From assembly GCF_014212055.1 (NCBI RefSeq), contig NZ_JACJVO010000001.1:204553-268552 (forward strand): a stretch of 64,000 nucleotides of DNA, given 5' to 3'. Position 1 is the stretch's first letter. Each line of letters begins with the position of its first letter. A model generated the notes under the pieces. That model worked only from the letters and a program-made list of their open reading frames with translations, had not been told where the DNA came from and made no database searches. Source of the DNA: Cohnella zeiphila (lineage in GTDB: Bacteria > Bacillota > Bacilli > Paenibacillales > Paenibacillaceae). A program made the position numbers and the translations under genes. This document shows positions 1-7,617 of the stretch, piece after piece.

Positions 1-21
1 AAAGTCTCGGGGCGCCTTCGG

Positions 22-489
22 TCATTTGTTCAAGGTATACAAATAATTGTATTTGGTCGCGTGCTTCTGTTCGTCCATGATAATGCCCAATACCGTGTCC
101 TTATAGACGCCTGGAGGCAGGGCCGACCAGATCGTTCGATATCTCTCGACTGCCGCCAGTTCGCCGAACAGGGCCGTAACGAGCCCGCTCAGGTAGGAGC
201 CGGGCTTCTCGTAAGGCTCGTTGGCGGAAGGCGGAATTTCCTGACCCGTCAACTCTCTGTACATGCTTCGGAACATGCGGTTATGTCCCCGCTCGTCATC
301 GCGAATCGAGGCGATGATTTTCTTTTGCTCCTTCGTCGGCGCCAGCTTGATCATATCGTCGTAGAACAATTCGTCATGACGCTCTCCCTGAACAGCTTCT
401 TTGATCATATCCAAAGCATGTGCATAAGTCGTCGCCCATACGGGCTGGAACGTTTGGCGATAGCCGTAAACGGGCGCGCTCCAATACAT
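22..489 (-). CDS. Ferritin-like (rubrerythrin-type) di-iron protein
   Basis: A 155-residue protein built as two helix pairs. Visible metal ligands follow the ferritin-like pattern: Glu36, the Glu66-x-x-His69 pair (DDERGH), Glu110/Glu115 (GELAAVERY) and the Glu140-x-x-His143 pair (DEQKH). This fits a four-helix bundle holding a di-iron site, probably in the cytoplasm. There is no rubredoxin CxxC tail, so it is not a complete rubrerythrin. Members of this group are usually linked to iron or peroxide handling or to spore coats; the exact role is not known. It stands alone at the window edge. The fold is clear, the function is an inference. Confidence 0.8.
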   Translation of the reverse strand: MYWSAPVYGYRQTFQPVWATTYAHALDMIKEAVQGERHDELFYDDMIKLAPTKEQKKIIASIRDDERGHNRMFRSMYRELTGQEIPPSANEPYEKPGSYLSGLVTALFGELAAVERYRTIWSALPPGVYKDTVLGIIMDEQKHATKYNYLYTLNK

Positions 490-661
490 ATTCTCGACTC
501 CTTCTGATTCATGGAATGTGATTTACTCCTAGACTATGCGAATGCCCAGTCCGAGGATTGGGCGCGATTGGCCGCGGAATTCTCGTTTCGCTTGGAACGC
601 CGCTATGGTACGATGAGAATCGTGGAACGAGACAAGGCTAGCAGAACGGAGGAACTGATTC

Positions 662-1372
662 ATGGCACAGCTGAACCAGACTGTCAATACGGCCATTGTT
701 CCGGTGTCCAAACTGGAAGAAGATAGCTACGACTGGTGGGAGAGGCACGAGCAAATCTTGAATCTGCAGGCGTCGATCGATCCCGAAGTGGTCCTGATCG
801 GCGATTCGATTACGCATTTCTGGGGAGGAGAGCCGAAGTCCGAGGTTCTCCACGGAAAAGCGGAGGCTTGGAATTCCGTGTTCGCCCCTTACCGGGTGCT
901 CAATATGGGCTTCGGCTGGGACCGCACGCAGAACGTGCTCTGGCGGCTCGATCACGGCCAATTGAGCGGGTTGAATCCCGAGGTCGTCGTCATCCTGATC
1001 GGGACGAACAACACGAGCGAGACCGAGAACGCGCGGGCGAACGATGCCGGCGAGATCGCGGAAGGTCTGCGGGCCGTCTGCGACCGCGTGGAAGCCAAAG
1101 TTCCGAACGCGAAGATCGTGATCATGGCCGTCCTCCCGCGCGAGAAGGACCCGGACCATCCTCGCCGGGCTCTCATCAAGGACATCAATGTCCGCTATGC
1201 GAAGCTTGCGGAGGAACGAGGCTACACGTTCGTCGATATCGGCCCCCGGCTGCTCGAAGCGGACGGGACGCTATCGCAGGAAACGACGCCCGATTATTGT
1301 CATCTGACCGAGAAGGGGTACCGGCAATGGGCGGATGCGCTGCGGCCGCTTTTGCCGGAACGAGCGAAGTAA
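662..1372 (+). CDS. SGNH/GDSL hydrolase, PAF-acetylhydrolase-like
   Basis: A 236-residue SGNH hydrolase. Block I is GDSITHF with the nucleophile Ser49, the oxyanion residues lie in GFGWDRTQNVLWRL (block II) and GTNN at 114-117 (block III), and the Asp/His pair is Asp211 and His214 (DYCH). The layout matches bacterial relatives of platelet-activating-factor acetylhydrolase, which remove acetyl groups from sugars or lipids. No signal peptide is visible, so it should act in the cytoplasm. The ATG follows a GGAGG ten bases upstream. A strong terminator follows. Substrate is unknown; carbohydrate deacetylation is suggested only by the neighbourhood. Confidence 0.85.
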   Translation: MAQLNQTVNTAIVPVSKLEEDSYDWWERHEQILNLQASIDPEVVLIGDSITHFWGGEPKSEVLHGKAEAWNSVFAPYRVLNMGFGWDRTQNVLWRLDHGQLSGLNPEVVVILIGTNNTSETENARANDAGEIAEGLRAVCDRVEAKVPNAKIVIMAVLPREKDPDHPRRALIKDINVRYAKLAEERGYTFVDIGPRLLEADGTLSQETTPDYCHLTEKGYRQWADALRPLLPERAK

Positions 1373-1382
1373 GAAAAACGTA

Positions 1383-1426
1383 AGAGACGGGATCGCGCCG
1401 AGAAGCGCGGCCCCGTCTCTTTTTTA
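1383..1426. terminator. Rho-independent terminator after the SGNH gene
   Basis: The arms AGAGACGGG (1383-1391) and CCCGTCTCT (1412-1420) enclose a second GC-rich stem and are followed by a run of T. It lies between converging genes (662 gene and the AraC gene at 1456); the T-run favours termination of the plus-strand transcript. Confidence 0.85.
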
Positions 1427-1455
1427 TTGCGGGAAGACCGAACGGCGCTTACGGA

Positions 1456-2313
1456 TTAATTCATCCGCTTGCGGTATTCCGAAGGAGAGACGCCGTGGAA
1501 GCGGGTGAATTGTTTGGTGAAGTGGTGGATCGACGAATAGCCCAGGTGCTCGGCGATGGCCGTCACGGAGAGCCGGCTCTCCCGCAGGGCGGCGGCGGCC
1601 CGCTTCATGACGGAGCGGGTCCAGTAGGCCTTGGGCGACCATCCCGTCGCCTGCTTGAACAAGGAATGGAATTGCGTCTTCTTCAGTCCGCATTCGGCCA
1701 GCCATTCCGCGTATGACCCGCCGTTCCGGGCTTCCTGCTCGATTCGCTCGACGATCGGCCGGATGCGGAAGTCGACATGGCGCTGCCGTTCCGGGAACAG
1801 GGCGAGCTCGATCAGGAACGCTTTGAGCAGAGAACCCGTGATCGCTTCCGTGGAAGGCCGCTTGTCGAATTCGAATTTGCGGACAAGATGCATCAGAATT
1901 TGCGCGAGCGCGGAGTCGAGCTGCAGCGCGGAAACGAGAGGCAGCTCGTCCAGCTCGGGACAGAGCTCGACGGGGGTAAGCAAGCTCTCGTCAAACCGCA
2001 TCTCGTCCCAAACGAGGTGCTCGGCCGTCGCGAGCGGACGATCTGTCCATAGCTCTCCATAGACGTTATAAGTGGACAAGGGGGAGAGAGGCTCGGAGTA
2101 GAAGGAATGGGGCAGACTCGGAGGCAGATAAACGAGGTCGCCGGAGCGCAGCGGATACACACGGTTCCGTGCTCGCAGCGATCCTTTGCCGCCGTCGACC
2201 AGATGCAGCGCGTAGCAGTAACCGATGCGCATCTGCTCCAGCGGATTCAATTCCTCCGGGAACCGGTAATAGTGGGCGACCCGAACGCTCGGGCGCAGCG
2301 ATGCCAGTTCCAT
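1456..2313 (-). CDS. AraC-family transcriptional regulator, divergent from PhyH
   Basis: About 285 residues. The N-terminal half is a cupin-like sensor domain (pattern DLVYLPPSLPHSF), the C-terminal 100 residues carry two helix-turn-helix units ending in the AraC signature (SIHHFTKQFTRFHGVSPSEYR). I chose the ATG at 2313 because GGAGGG sits nine bases upstream; an ATG at 2382 has no such site. It is divergent from the PhyH gene at 2444 with about 130 bp between, the usual arrangement for a local activator. The ligand is probably a small sugar-like molecule; this is inferred from family and context. Confidence 0.85.
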   Translation of the reverse strand: MELASLRPSVRVAHYYRFPEELNPLEQMRIGYCYALHLVDGGKGSLRARNRVYPLRSGDLVYLPPSLPHSFYSEPLSPLSTYNVYGELWTDRPLATAEHLVWDEMRFDESLLTPVELCPELDELPLVSALQLDSALAQILMHLVRKFEFDKRPSTEAITGSLLKAFLIELALFPERQRHVDFRIRPIVERIEQEARNGGSYAEWLAECGLKKTQFHSLFKQATGWSPKAYWTRSVMKRAAAALRESRLSVTAIAEHLGYSSIHHFTKQFTRFHGVSPSEYRKRMN

Positions 2314-2443
2314 GGCCGTCAGCCCTCCTCGAGAAGATGATCGGAAGATTTGATCAATTATAGAACGCCGATCCAAAGACATCGGTTATCGCCGAGTCTA
2401 TGATGGTCTTATCCAATACCTTGATTATGGAAGGTGAGACGGA

Positions 2444-3343
2444 ATGAGTCAACGGACGAACGGCGGAAGTTTGACTAAAGATCAAATCGCATTTTACGAG
2501 GAAGAGGGGTACATCGTGCTCCCCGACTTGCTGACGGAAGACGATCTCGCCCCGGCGCGCGAAGCGATGACCACGAAGGTGTCGATGATCGCGGAGGAGC
2601 TGCTGCGCGACGGCCTGATCGGCGACGCGCTGGAGAATCGCCCCTTCAAGTACCGGCTGGCCGAGTTGTTCCGAGAATTGACGCCGGACCATTTTCTGAA
2701 GTACGGGCGGAGCTGGCGGGATCGCATCCCCGGTTATTTCCAATTGATGAGCCATCCGAAAATTCTCGACGCCGTCGAGTCGCTGATCGGAGGGGAGATT
2801 TTCTCCAACCCGGTCTACAACGTTCGTCCCAAAATCCCGCGGGTAGCCGCCGGCGCCGTACCCTGGCATCAGGACAAGTCCTATTGGCCGGACGCCAACT
2901 CCAATCCGGTCATCACGGTATGGATTCCGCTCGTCGACGCGAACGAAGTGAACGGCTGCCTGCACATCAAGCCGAGGACGCATAAGAAGCAGCTGCTCAA
3001 ATGGCATATCGAGAAGGAGACGGGTACGGGCTACACGGCGCTCAGCGAGAGCCAGCTGGGTAAGACGCGGACGGTCGCGCTGCCCGTTCCGGCGGGAAGC
3101 GCCATTCTGTTTAACGATCGCTGCCTGCACATGTCGACCCCTAATTTATCCGATGAAGTTCGCTGGAGCGTGGATTTAAGATACCAGCCGACGGACCAGG
3201 ATCCGATGCCGCAGCACGGAATCGGCTTTCTGGCGCGAAGCCGGCTCTACCCTTGGAAGGCGGCGGAGCTGGACGATTGGCTGGCCGGCCGCATGGAACG
3301 GGATTCGTCCGCAGCGGCCGATGCGGCTGCGGCTCAAGGCTGA
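2444..3343 (+). CDS. Phytanoyl-CoA dioxygenase (PhyH) family protein 1
   Basis: A 299-residue Fe(II)/2-oxoglutarate-dependent oxygenase of the PhyH family. The iron triad is visible as His142-x-Asp144 (WHQDKSYW) and His229 (CLHMSTPN); the Arg of VRWSVDLRYQP is placed to bind 2-oxoglutarate. NGCLHIKPRTHK is the typical core strand. Such enzymes hydroxylate a small substrate; bacterial members act on many metabolites, so the substrate is not assigned. SD AAGGTGAG precedes the ATG. Divergent from an AraC regulator, a pairing that recurs twice more in this window. Confidence 0.85.
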   Translation: MSQRTNGGSLTKDQIAFYEEEGYIVLPDLLTEDDLAPAREAMTTKVSMIAEELLRDGLIGDALENRPFKYRLAELFRELTPDHFLKYGRSWRDRIPGYFQLMSHPKILDAVESLIGGEIFSNPVYNVRPKIPRVAAGAVPWHQDKSYWPDANSNPVITVWIPLVDANEVNGCLHIKPRTHKKQLLKWHIEKETGTGYTALSESQLGKTRTVALPVPAGSAILFNDRCLHMSTPNLSDEVRWSVDLRYQPTDQDPMPQHGIGFLARSRLYPWKAAELDDWLAGRMERDSSAAADAAAAQG

Positions 3344-3357
3344 TGGAAGACGGAACG

Positions 3358-3413
3358 ACGGCCCGCGGGAAGGAAGCGCTGATCAGAAAGCGCCCCTCGC
3401 GCGGGCCGTTTTT
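3358..3413 (+). terminator. Terminator after PhyH 1
   Basis: ACGGCCCGCG (3358-3367) pairs with CGCGGGCCGT (3400-3409) and is followed by five T. The loop is long but contains a second AGCGC/GCGC pairing. Confidence 0.75.
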
Positions 3414-3516
3414 CCATGAAAAAGCTCCAAGTCGGTCAAGCCGTCCAACGCTCGTTCATAAACTGATGAAAGGGGTAATATATCGAAAAATTCGCCGGTC
3501 CGGGGAGGGATTCGCG

Positions 3517-4329
3517 ATGCGTTCCGTTTATTCGATTATTCGCAGCTTGATCACCCGCAGCCGGGAGGACGATCTTCCATCGCTGGCTGCGCAATTGTCG
3601 TACCACTTGATTTTGGCTTTTTTCCCTTTCCTCATTTTCGTGTTCAGCCTGATCGGATTTTTTCGCCTGTCGGTGGAGGATACCATGAACGAACTGATCC
3701 GACTTCTTCCGAAGGATGTCGGCCTGCTGATCGCCAACAACGTGTCCGAAGCGACCTCCGACCGAAATGGAACGCTGCTGTCCGTCGGCCTCATCGGCTC
3801 CGTCTGGACCGCGTCGGGCGGCATCAACGCGCTGATCAAAGGGCTCAACAAAGCTTACGGCGAGCCCGAAACCCGCCGCTACTGGGTCGTCAGGCTTGTC
3901 ACCGTAGCCGCCACGCTGGCGCTGGCCGGCGTCATCGTCCTTACGATGGGCTTGCTCGTGTTCGGCCAGGCGATCGAGCAGCACGGCTTCGCTTATCTTG
4001 GCGTGCCCGAGCGATGGTGGAAGACTTGGAACGTGCTGCAGATCACGGTGCCGGTGCTGGCTATGTTTTGCGTCTTCCTGCTGTTTTACCGGATGATGCC
4101 GAACCGGAGATTGACTTGGTCCGAAGCGATGCCGGGATCGGCCTTCGCTTCTGTCGGATGGATCGCCGCTTCCGTGCTCTTCTCGTTCTACGTCAACAAT
4201 TTCGGCCATTACGCGAAAACGTACGGCAGCCTCGGAGCCATCATCGCGCTGCTGGTCTGGCTGTACATGAGCTCGCTCACGGTGCTTCTGGGAGGGGAGC
4301 TCAACGCGGCTTTGGCAAGTAAAAGATAG
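3517..4329 (+). CDS. YihY/BrkB-family inner-membrane protein
   Basis: About 270 residues with six hydrophobic segments and the family patterns SLAAQLSYHLILAFFPFL near the N-terminus and GSLGAIIALLVWLYMSSL near the C-terminus. YihY/BrkB proteins are integral membrane proteins of poorly defined function, once mislabelled ribonuclease BN. The ATG at 3517 is preceded by GGGGAGGG; longer in-frame extensions run back into the preceding terminator and gene and are unlikely. It stands alone between a PhyH gene and the convergent importer operon. Confidence 0.85.
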   Translation: MRSVYSIIRSLITRSREDDLPSLAAQLSYHLILAFFPFLIFVFSLIGFFRLSVEDTMNELIRLLPKDVGLLIANNVSEATSDRNGTLLSVGLIGSVWTASGGINALIKGLNKAYGEPETRRYWVVRLVTVAATLALAGVIVLTMGLLVFGQAIEQHGFAYLGVPERWWKTWNVLQITVPVLAMFCVFLLFYRMMPNRRLTWSEAMPGSAFASVGWIAASVLFSFYVNNFGHYAKTYGSLGAIIALLVWLYMSSLTVLLGGELNAALASKR

Positions 4330-4336
4330 AGAAAAA

Positions 4337-4357
4337 CGGCTGCCTGTCAGGCAGCCG
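4337..4357 (-). terminator. Terminator of importer 1 operon
   Basis: CGGCTGCCTG (4337-4346) and CAGGCAGCCG (4348-4357) form a near-perfect hairpin. Read on the minus strand it is followed by TTTTTCTC, so it ends the transcript of the permease gene at 4368. On the plus strand there is no T-run. Confidence 0.8.
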
Positions 4358-4367
4358 CTTCGGGTCC

Positions 4368-5198
4368 TTACCCTTTGACCGCGCCGGCCGTCAGGCCGCC
4401 TACGATATATTTCTGCGCGAACAAATACAGGATGAAGACGGGAAGCGAGGTCAGGACCAGATCGGCGAAGATCAGGTTCCAGTCCCGGCTGAATTTTCCG
4501 TAGAAGTTATAAACCGAGAGCGGCATCGTCCAATTGGAGCTGTCGGTCAGGAAGTAGAGCGGGATCGTGATGTCGTTCCAGACGGACATGAACACCATGA
4601 TCGCCACCGTCGCGTTGACGGGAACGATGAGCGGGATGATGATCCGGAAGAACACGCTGAACATGCCCGCGCCTTCCAGGAAAGCGACTTCGTCGAGCAC
4701 CTTCGGGATGGACTTGATGAACCCGCTGTACAGAAAGACGCTGAACGCGGTATTCAAAGCCGCATAGATGAAGATGACGCTGGCGATGCTTCCGTAGAAG
4801 CCGAGCCACTGAACGACCCGGATCGTCGTGATCGTGGACATCGGGGCGATCAGGCCCATGAAAAAGAACAAGTACAATGCGTTCGCCGTACGCGTATTCC
4901 GCCGGGTCAGAACGAAGGCGGCCGCGGAGGTCGTGACGATGTTGACGATCGCCGATACCCCGGTGATCAGCACGCCGTTGAGGAACGCACGCATCAAGTT
5001 GCCTTCCTCGAACACCAGCTTATAGTTGCCGAACAGCCACTTTTTGGGCAGCGCCAAGGAAAAATCCAGCACTTCCGCGCTCGTCTTGAACGAACCCAGA
5101 ATCATGATCAGGATGGGGAGCAGGATGATCAGACAGGCGAGAATCATGATTGCTTCCACGAGGTAAAGCCGCCATGCCTTTCTTCTGGCCAGACTCAT
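4368..5198 (-). CDS. Carbohydrate ABC transporter permease, MalG type (importer 1)
   Basis: A 276-residue inner-membrane permease with six predicted membrane segments. The EAA loop that contacts the ATPase is visible (EVAFLEGAGMF followed by IIIPLIVP), and the C-terminus GGLTAGAVKG is typical of CUT1 MalG-like subunits. It abuts the MalF-type gene at 5199 with no gap, and the binding protein at 6139 is upstream. No ATPase gene is in the cluster; CUT1 systems of this group usually share one MsmX-type ATPase encoded elsewhere. Substrate unknown, likely a sugar or oligosaccharide. Confidence 0.9.
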   Translation of the reverse strand: MSLARRKAWRLYLVEAIMILACLIILLPILIMILGSFKTSAEVLDFSLALPKKWLFGNYKLVFEEGNLMRAFLNGVLITGVSAIVNIVTTSAAAFVLTRRNTRTANALYLFFFMGLIAPMSTITTIRVVQWLGFYGSIASVIFIYAALNTAFSVFLYSGFIKSIPKVLDEVAFLEGAGMFSVFFRIIIPLIVPVNATVAIMVFMSVWNDITIPLYFLTDSSNWTMPLSVYNFYGKFSRDWNLIFADLVLTSLPVFILYLFAQKYIVGGLTAGAVKG

Positions 5199-6074
5199 TT
5201 ATTCCGCAACCTCCTTCCGCCGCATGAACATCAGCAGAGGAATGGATATGATCGTTACCGCCACGAACAGCAGCGTGTTGATGGCCGTCCCGAGCCCCCA
5301 ACTGCCTTCGCCGAACGACCGCAGGATAATCGTGCCGACAACCTGGGACGCGTTGCCCGGTCCGCCGCCGGTGAGCACGAACACTTCGGAGAACACCTTC
5401 AGTCCGCCGATCAGCGTCAGCATGACGTTGATGTTGATGGCGGGAAGAAGGAGCGGCAGCGTAATGTTCATGAAGCTCTTCCAGCCTCCGGCGCCGTCGA
5501 TGGTGGCGGCTTCGTAATATTCCTTGGAAATGGATTGCAGGCCCGCCAGGTAGATCGCCATCTGGAACCCGGCCGACTGCCAGATGGAGACGGCGCATAC
5601 GGTCAGAATGACGATGGACGGATCGGTCAGCCACGATTGGTTCCACGAGTGCAGCCCGACGAAATCGAGCACCTTGTTGATCACGCCGTCCGCCCGCAGC
5701 ATCGGGGTGAAGACGATGCTGATGACCATGATGCTCAGGATCGAAGGAGCGTAATAGATGGCGCGCAGCGCGTTGCGCGATTTGAGCTTCGCGTTGAGCG
5801 CGACGGCCAACGCGATGCCGATCACGTTCTTGCCGACGACGGTCACGACGGCGAAGATGAGCGTATTCTTCAGCGCCAGCATCAGCGTGTCGTCCGTGAA
5901 GATCGTTCGGAAGTTGTCCCAGCCGTTGAAATGCAGCGTCGCCCGATCGAGCCTCCAGTCGGTAAAGGAGTAGCCCAGGCCGATCACGGCAGGCAGAACG
6001 AAGAAAATGCAGTAGATCAAGAGGGCGGGCCAGACCATGTAATACGAGTACAGCCGCTTCGTTATTTTCATCAT
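5199..6074 (-). CDS. Carbohydrate ABC transporter permease, MalF type (importer 1)
   Basis: About 291 residues, six membrane segments, with the EAA loop EYYEAATIDGAGGWKSF and the following ITLPLLLP. It forms the heterodimeric channel with the MalG-type subunit immediately downstream. Translation most likely starts at one of two consecutive ATG codons (6074 or 6071), which have GGAG about five bases upstream; a GTG two codons earlier is the alternative. A strong hairpin at 6095-6127 separates it from the binding-protein gene. Confidence 0.9.
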   Translation of the reverse strand: MMKITKRLYSYYMVWPALLIYCIFFVLPAVIGLGYSFTDWRLDRATLHFNGWDNFRTIFTDDTLMLALKNTLIFAVVTVVGKNVIGIALAVALNAKLKSRNALRAIYYAPSILSIMVISIVFTPMLRADGVINKVLDFVGLHSWNQSWLTDPSIVILTVCAVSIWQSAGFQMAIYLAGLQSISKEYYEAATIDGAGGWKSFMNITLPLLLPAININVMLTLIGGLKVFSEVFVLTGGGPGNASQVVGTIILRSFGEGSWGLGTAINTLLFVAVTIISIPLLMFMRRKEVAE

Positions 6075-6094
6075 CCACACTCCGCAACGGAAGG

Positions 6095-6127
6095 GACAGA
6101 ACCAAGCCGCTCAAGCTTGGTTCTGTC
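6095..6127 (-). promoter_or_regulatory. Intercistronic hairpin between binding protein and permease genes (importer 1)
   Basis: Perfect 13-bp arms, GACAGAACCAAGC (6095-6107) and its complement (6115-6127), with a 7-base loop and no T-run after it on the transcribed strand. It probably protects the upstream binding-protein mRNA or partly attenuates transcription, giving more binding protein than permease. Equivalent hairpins lie at the same place in the two other importer operons. Confidence 0.75.
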
Positions 6128-6138
6128 TTTAGTCCGTT

Positions 6139-7470
6139 TTAATTAAAACCTGCGATACCTTTATCCTTCATCAGCTGCTGGAACTTCTTGTCCCACGCGG
6201 CAATCGCTTCCTTGGCCGATTTGCTTCCGGCGTAGACGTCCTGGTAGTCGCGATACATTTCGGTGTAGTCGACAAGCATGTACGCTTCCATCGTCGTTAC
6301 CGTATTTTTCGGCGTAATGTAGTTGTCCACGATCTCTTGCTTGTACTCCGGCAGCTCCGGCGACTTGACGTCGTTGAAGTTGGAGACGTATTTCTGCTCG
6401 TTTACGATCTGCTGCGCGACTTCTTGCGAAGCCAGGAAGTCGAGGAACTTCTTCGCTTCCGCCATATGCTTGGATTTCTTCGGAATGAACAGCTGTCCGC
6501 CCATCGGGCTCGCGCCCATCTTGACGTTGTCGGCATACGGGATCGGGAACAGCCCGAGGTGCATGTTCGAATCCTTGTTGACGACATCCTGGATGAGCCA
6601 GTCGCCCATGAACATCATGGCGACTTCCTTGTCGAGGAACTTGCCGACGGCCATGTCGTAGCTGTCGCTAAGAACGTCGGCGTTGGTGTAGCCTTTCTTG
6701 AACAGGTCGTATTGCTGGTTCACGATCGTCTCCAGCTCCGGAACGTCGGACCACTTGCGCTTGCCGGAGTTCAGGTCCTGCCACAGGTTCGGATCGCTCT
6801 TGCTGGCATAGTCGGCCAGCGCCGCCGACGGCCAGATGTTCGTAGCCCAGGCGTCTTTGAACGGCATGAAGATCGGCGTAATGCCCTTGGCCTTGATCTT
6901 CTCGCAGACGGCGAGGAACTCGTCGTAGTTTTTCGGGATCGAAAGTCCGAGCTCTTTAAAAATGTCCTTGTTGTAAACGACGCCCTGCATGCCGGTATCC
7001 TGGCTGACATGGAAGCTGTAAACGTGACCGTCGGCCGAGAGGACGTCCTTGTTCAGGATGCGGCTCGTCCAGGCTTCGTTGTCGAGAATCTCGAAATTCC
7101 TGGACAGGTTGAGATCCGAATCCGCGCCGGCCAGGTTGTATTGAACCAGATCCGGCGTATCGCCGACCGCCAGCTTCGTCTGCAGCACGGTGGTCGTCTG
7201 TTCCGCAGGCAGCAGCTGAAGATTGACGTGAATGTTCGTCTGATCCTCGAACTTCTTGAGCAGATCCTCGTTCACGAAAGCCGAATCCTGGGAACTCTTA
7301 GAAATGGCGAGCTCGATGGTTACCTTGCCGCCGGAGCCGCTCGATGCGGACGAGCCTCCGCCGGAGCCGGCATTGGAGCCGGAGTTCGATCCGCAAGCGG
7401 TAAGCGATACGGCGAGCGCCGACGCAAGCAGAAGCGCGGAAGTGCGTTTGGTTTTCGATTGCATGCCCAT
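6139..7470 (-). CDS. Extracellular sugar-binding lipoprotein (importer 1)
   Basis: A family-1 extracellular solute-binding protein of about 443 residues. The signal peptide ends in the lipobox LTAC with Cys26 as the lipidated residue, followed by a Gly/Ser-rich linker. The mature domain has typical features such as MFMGDWLIQDV and the C-terminal WDKKFQQLM. Two ATG codons six bases apart (7470 and 7464) share the purine run GGGGGA; either may be used. It is the first gene of the importer 1 operon and is divergent from the sensor kinase at 7618, which probably controls it. Confidence 0.9.
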   Translation of the reverse strand: MGMQSKTKRTSALLLASALAVSLTACGSNSGSNAGSGGGSSASSGSGGKVTIELAISKSSQDSAFVNEDLLKKFEDQTNIHVNLQLLPAEQTTTVLQTKLAVGDTPDLVQYNLAGADSDLNLSRNFEILDNEAWTSRILNKDVLSADGHVYSFHVSQDTGMQGVVYNKDIFKELGLSIPKNYDEFLAVCEKIKAKGITPIFMPFKDAWATNIWPSAALADYASKSDPNLWQDLNSGKRKWSDVPELETIVNQQYDLFKKGYTNADVLSDSYDMAVGKFLDKEVAMMFMGDWLIQDVVNKDSNMHLGLFPIPYADNVKMGASPMGGQLFIPKKSKHMAEAKKFLDFLASQEVAQQIVNEQKYVSNFNDVKSPELPEYKQEIVDNYITPKNTVTTMEAYMLVDYTEMYRDYQDVYAGSKSAKEAIAAWDKKFQQLMKDKGIAGFN

Positions 7471-7617
7471 TTTCCCCCTGTAACGATGTATTGTCATCTT
7501 GTGTCGAATGCCCTTACAATATCGATTATAAAATTCGCGCCTGACAGGGTACATGTTCGTGGTTTACTCTTGAGGGGGAATATTCTGAACCGAACGGGAA
7601 AGGAGCGTGAGCGGATT
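7471..7617. promoter_or_regulatory. Divergent control region between importer 1 and its kinase gene
   Basis: This 147-bp gap must hold the promoters of both transcripts. On the minus strand a TATAAT lies at 7525-7530 without a good -35 partner, as expected for an activator-dependent promoter. I found no clear repeat to name as the response-regulator site. Confidence 0.4.

Noticed and set aside
6337..7584. Long open upstream extension of the sensor kinase reading frame
   Set aside because: It is antisense to the binding-protein gene, has Arg/Leu-rich non-protein-like composition and no start signal; the kinase domain begins only after 7585.
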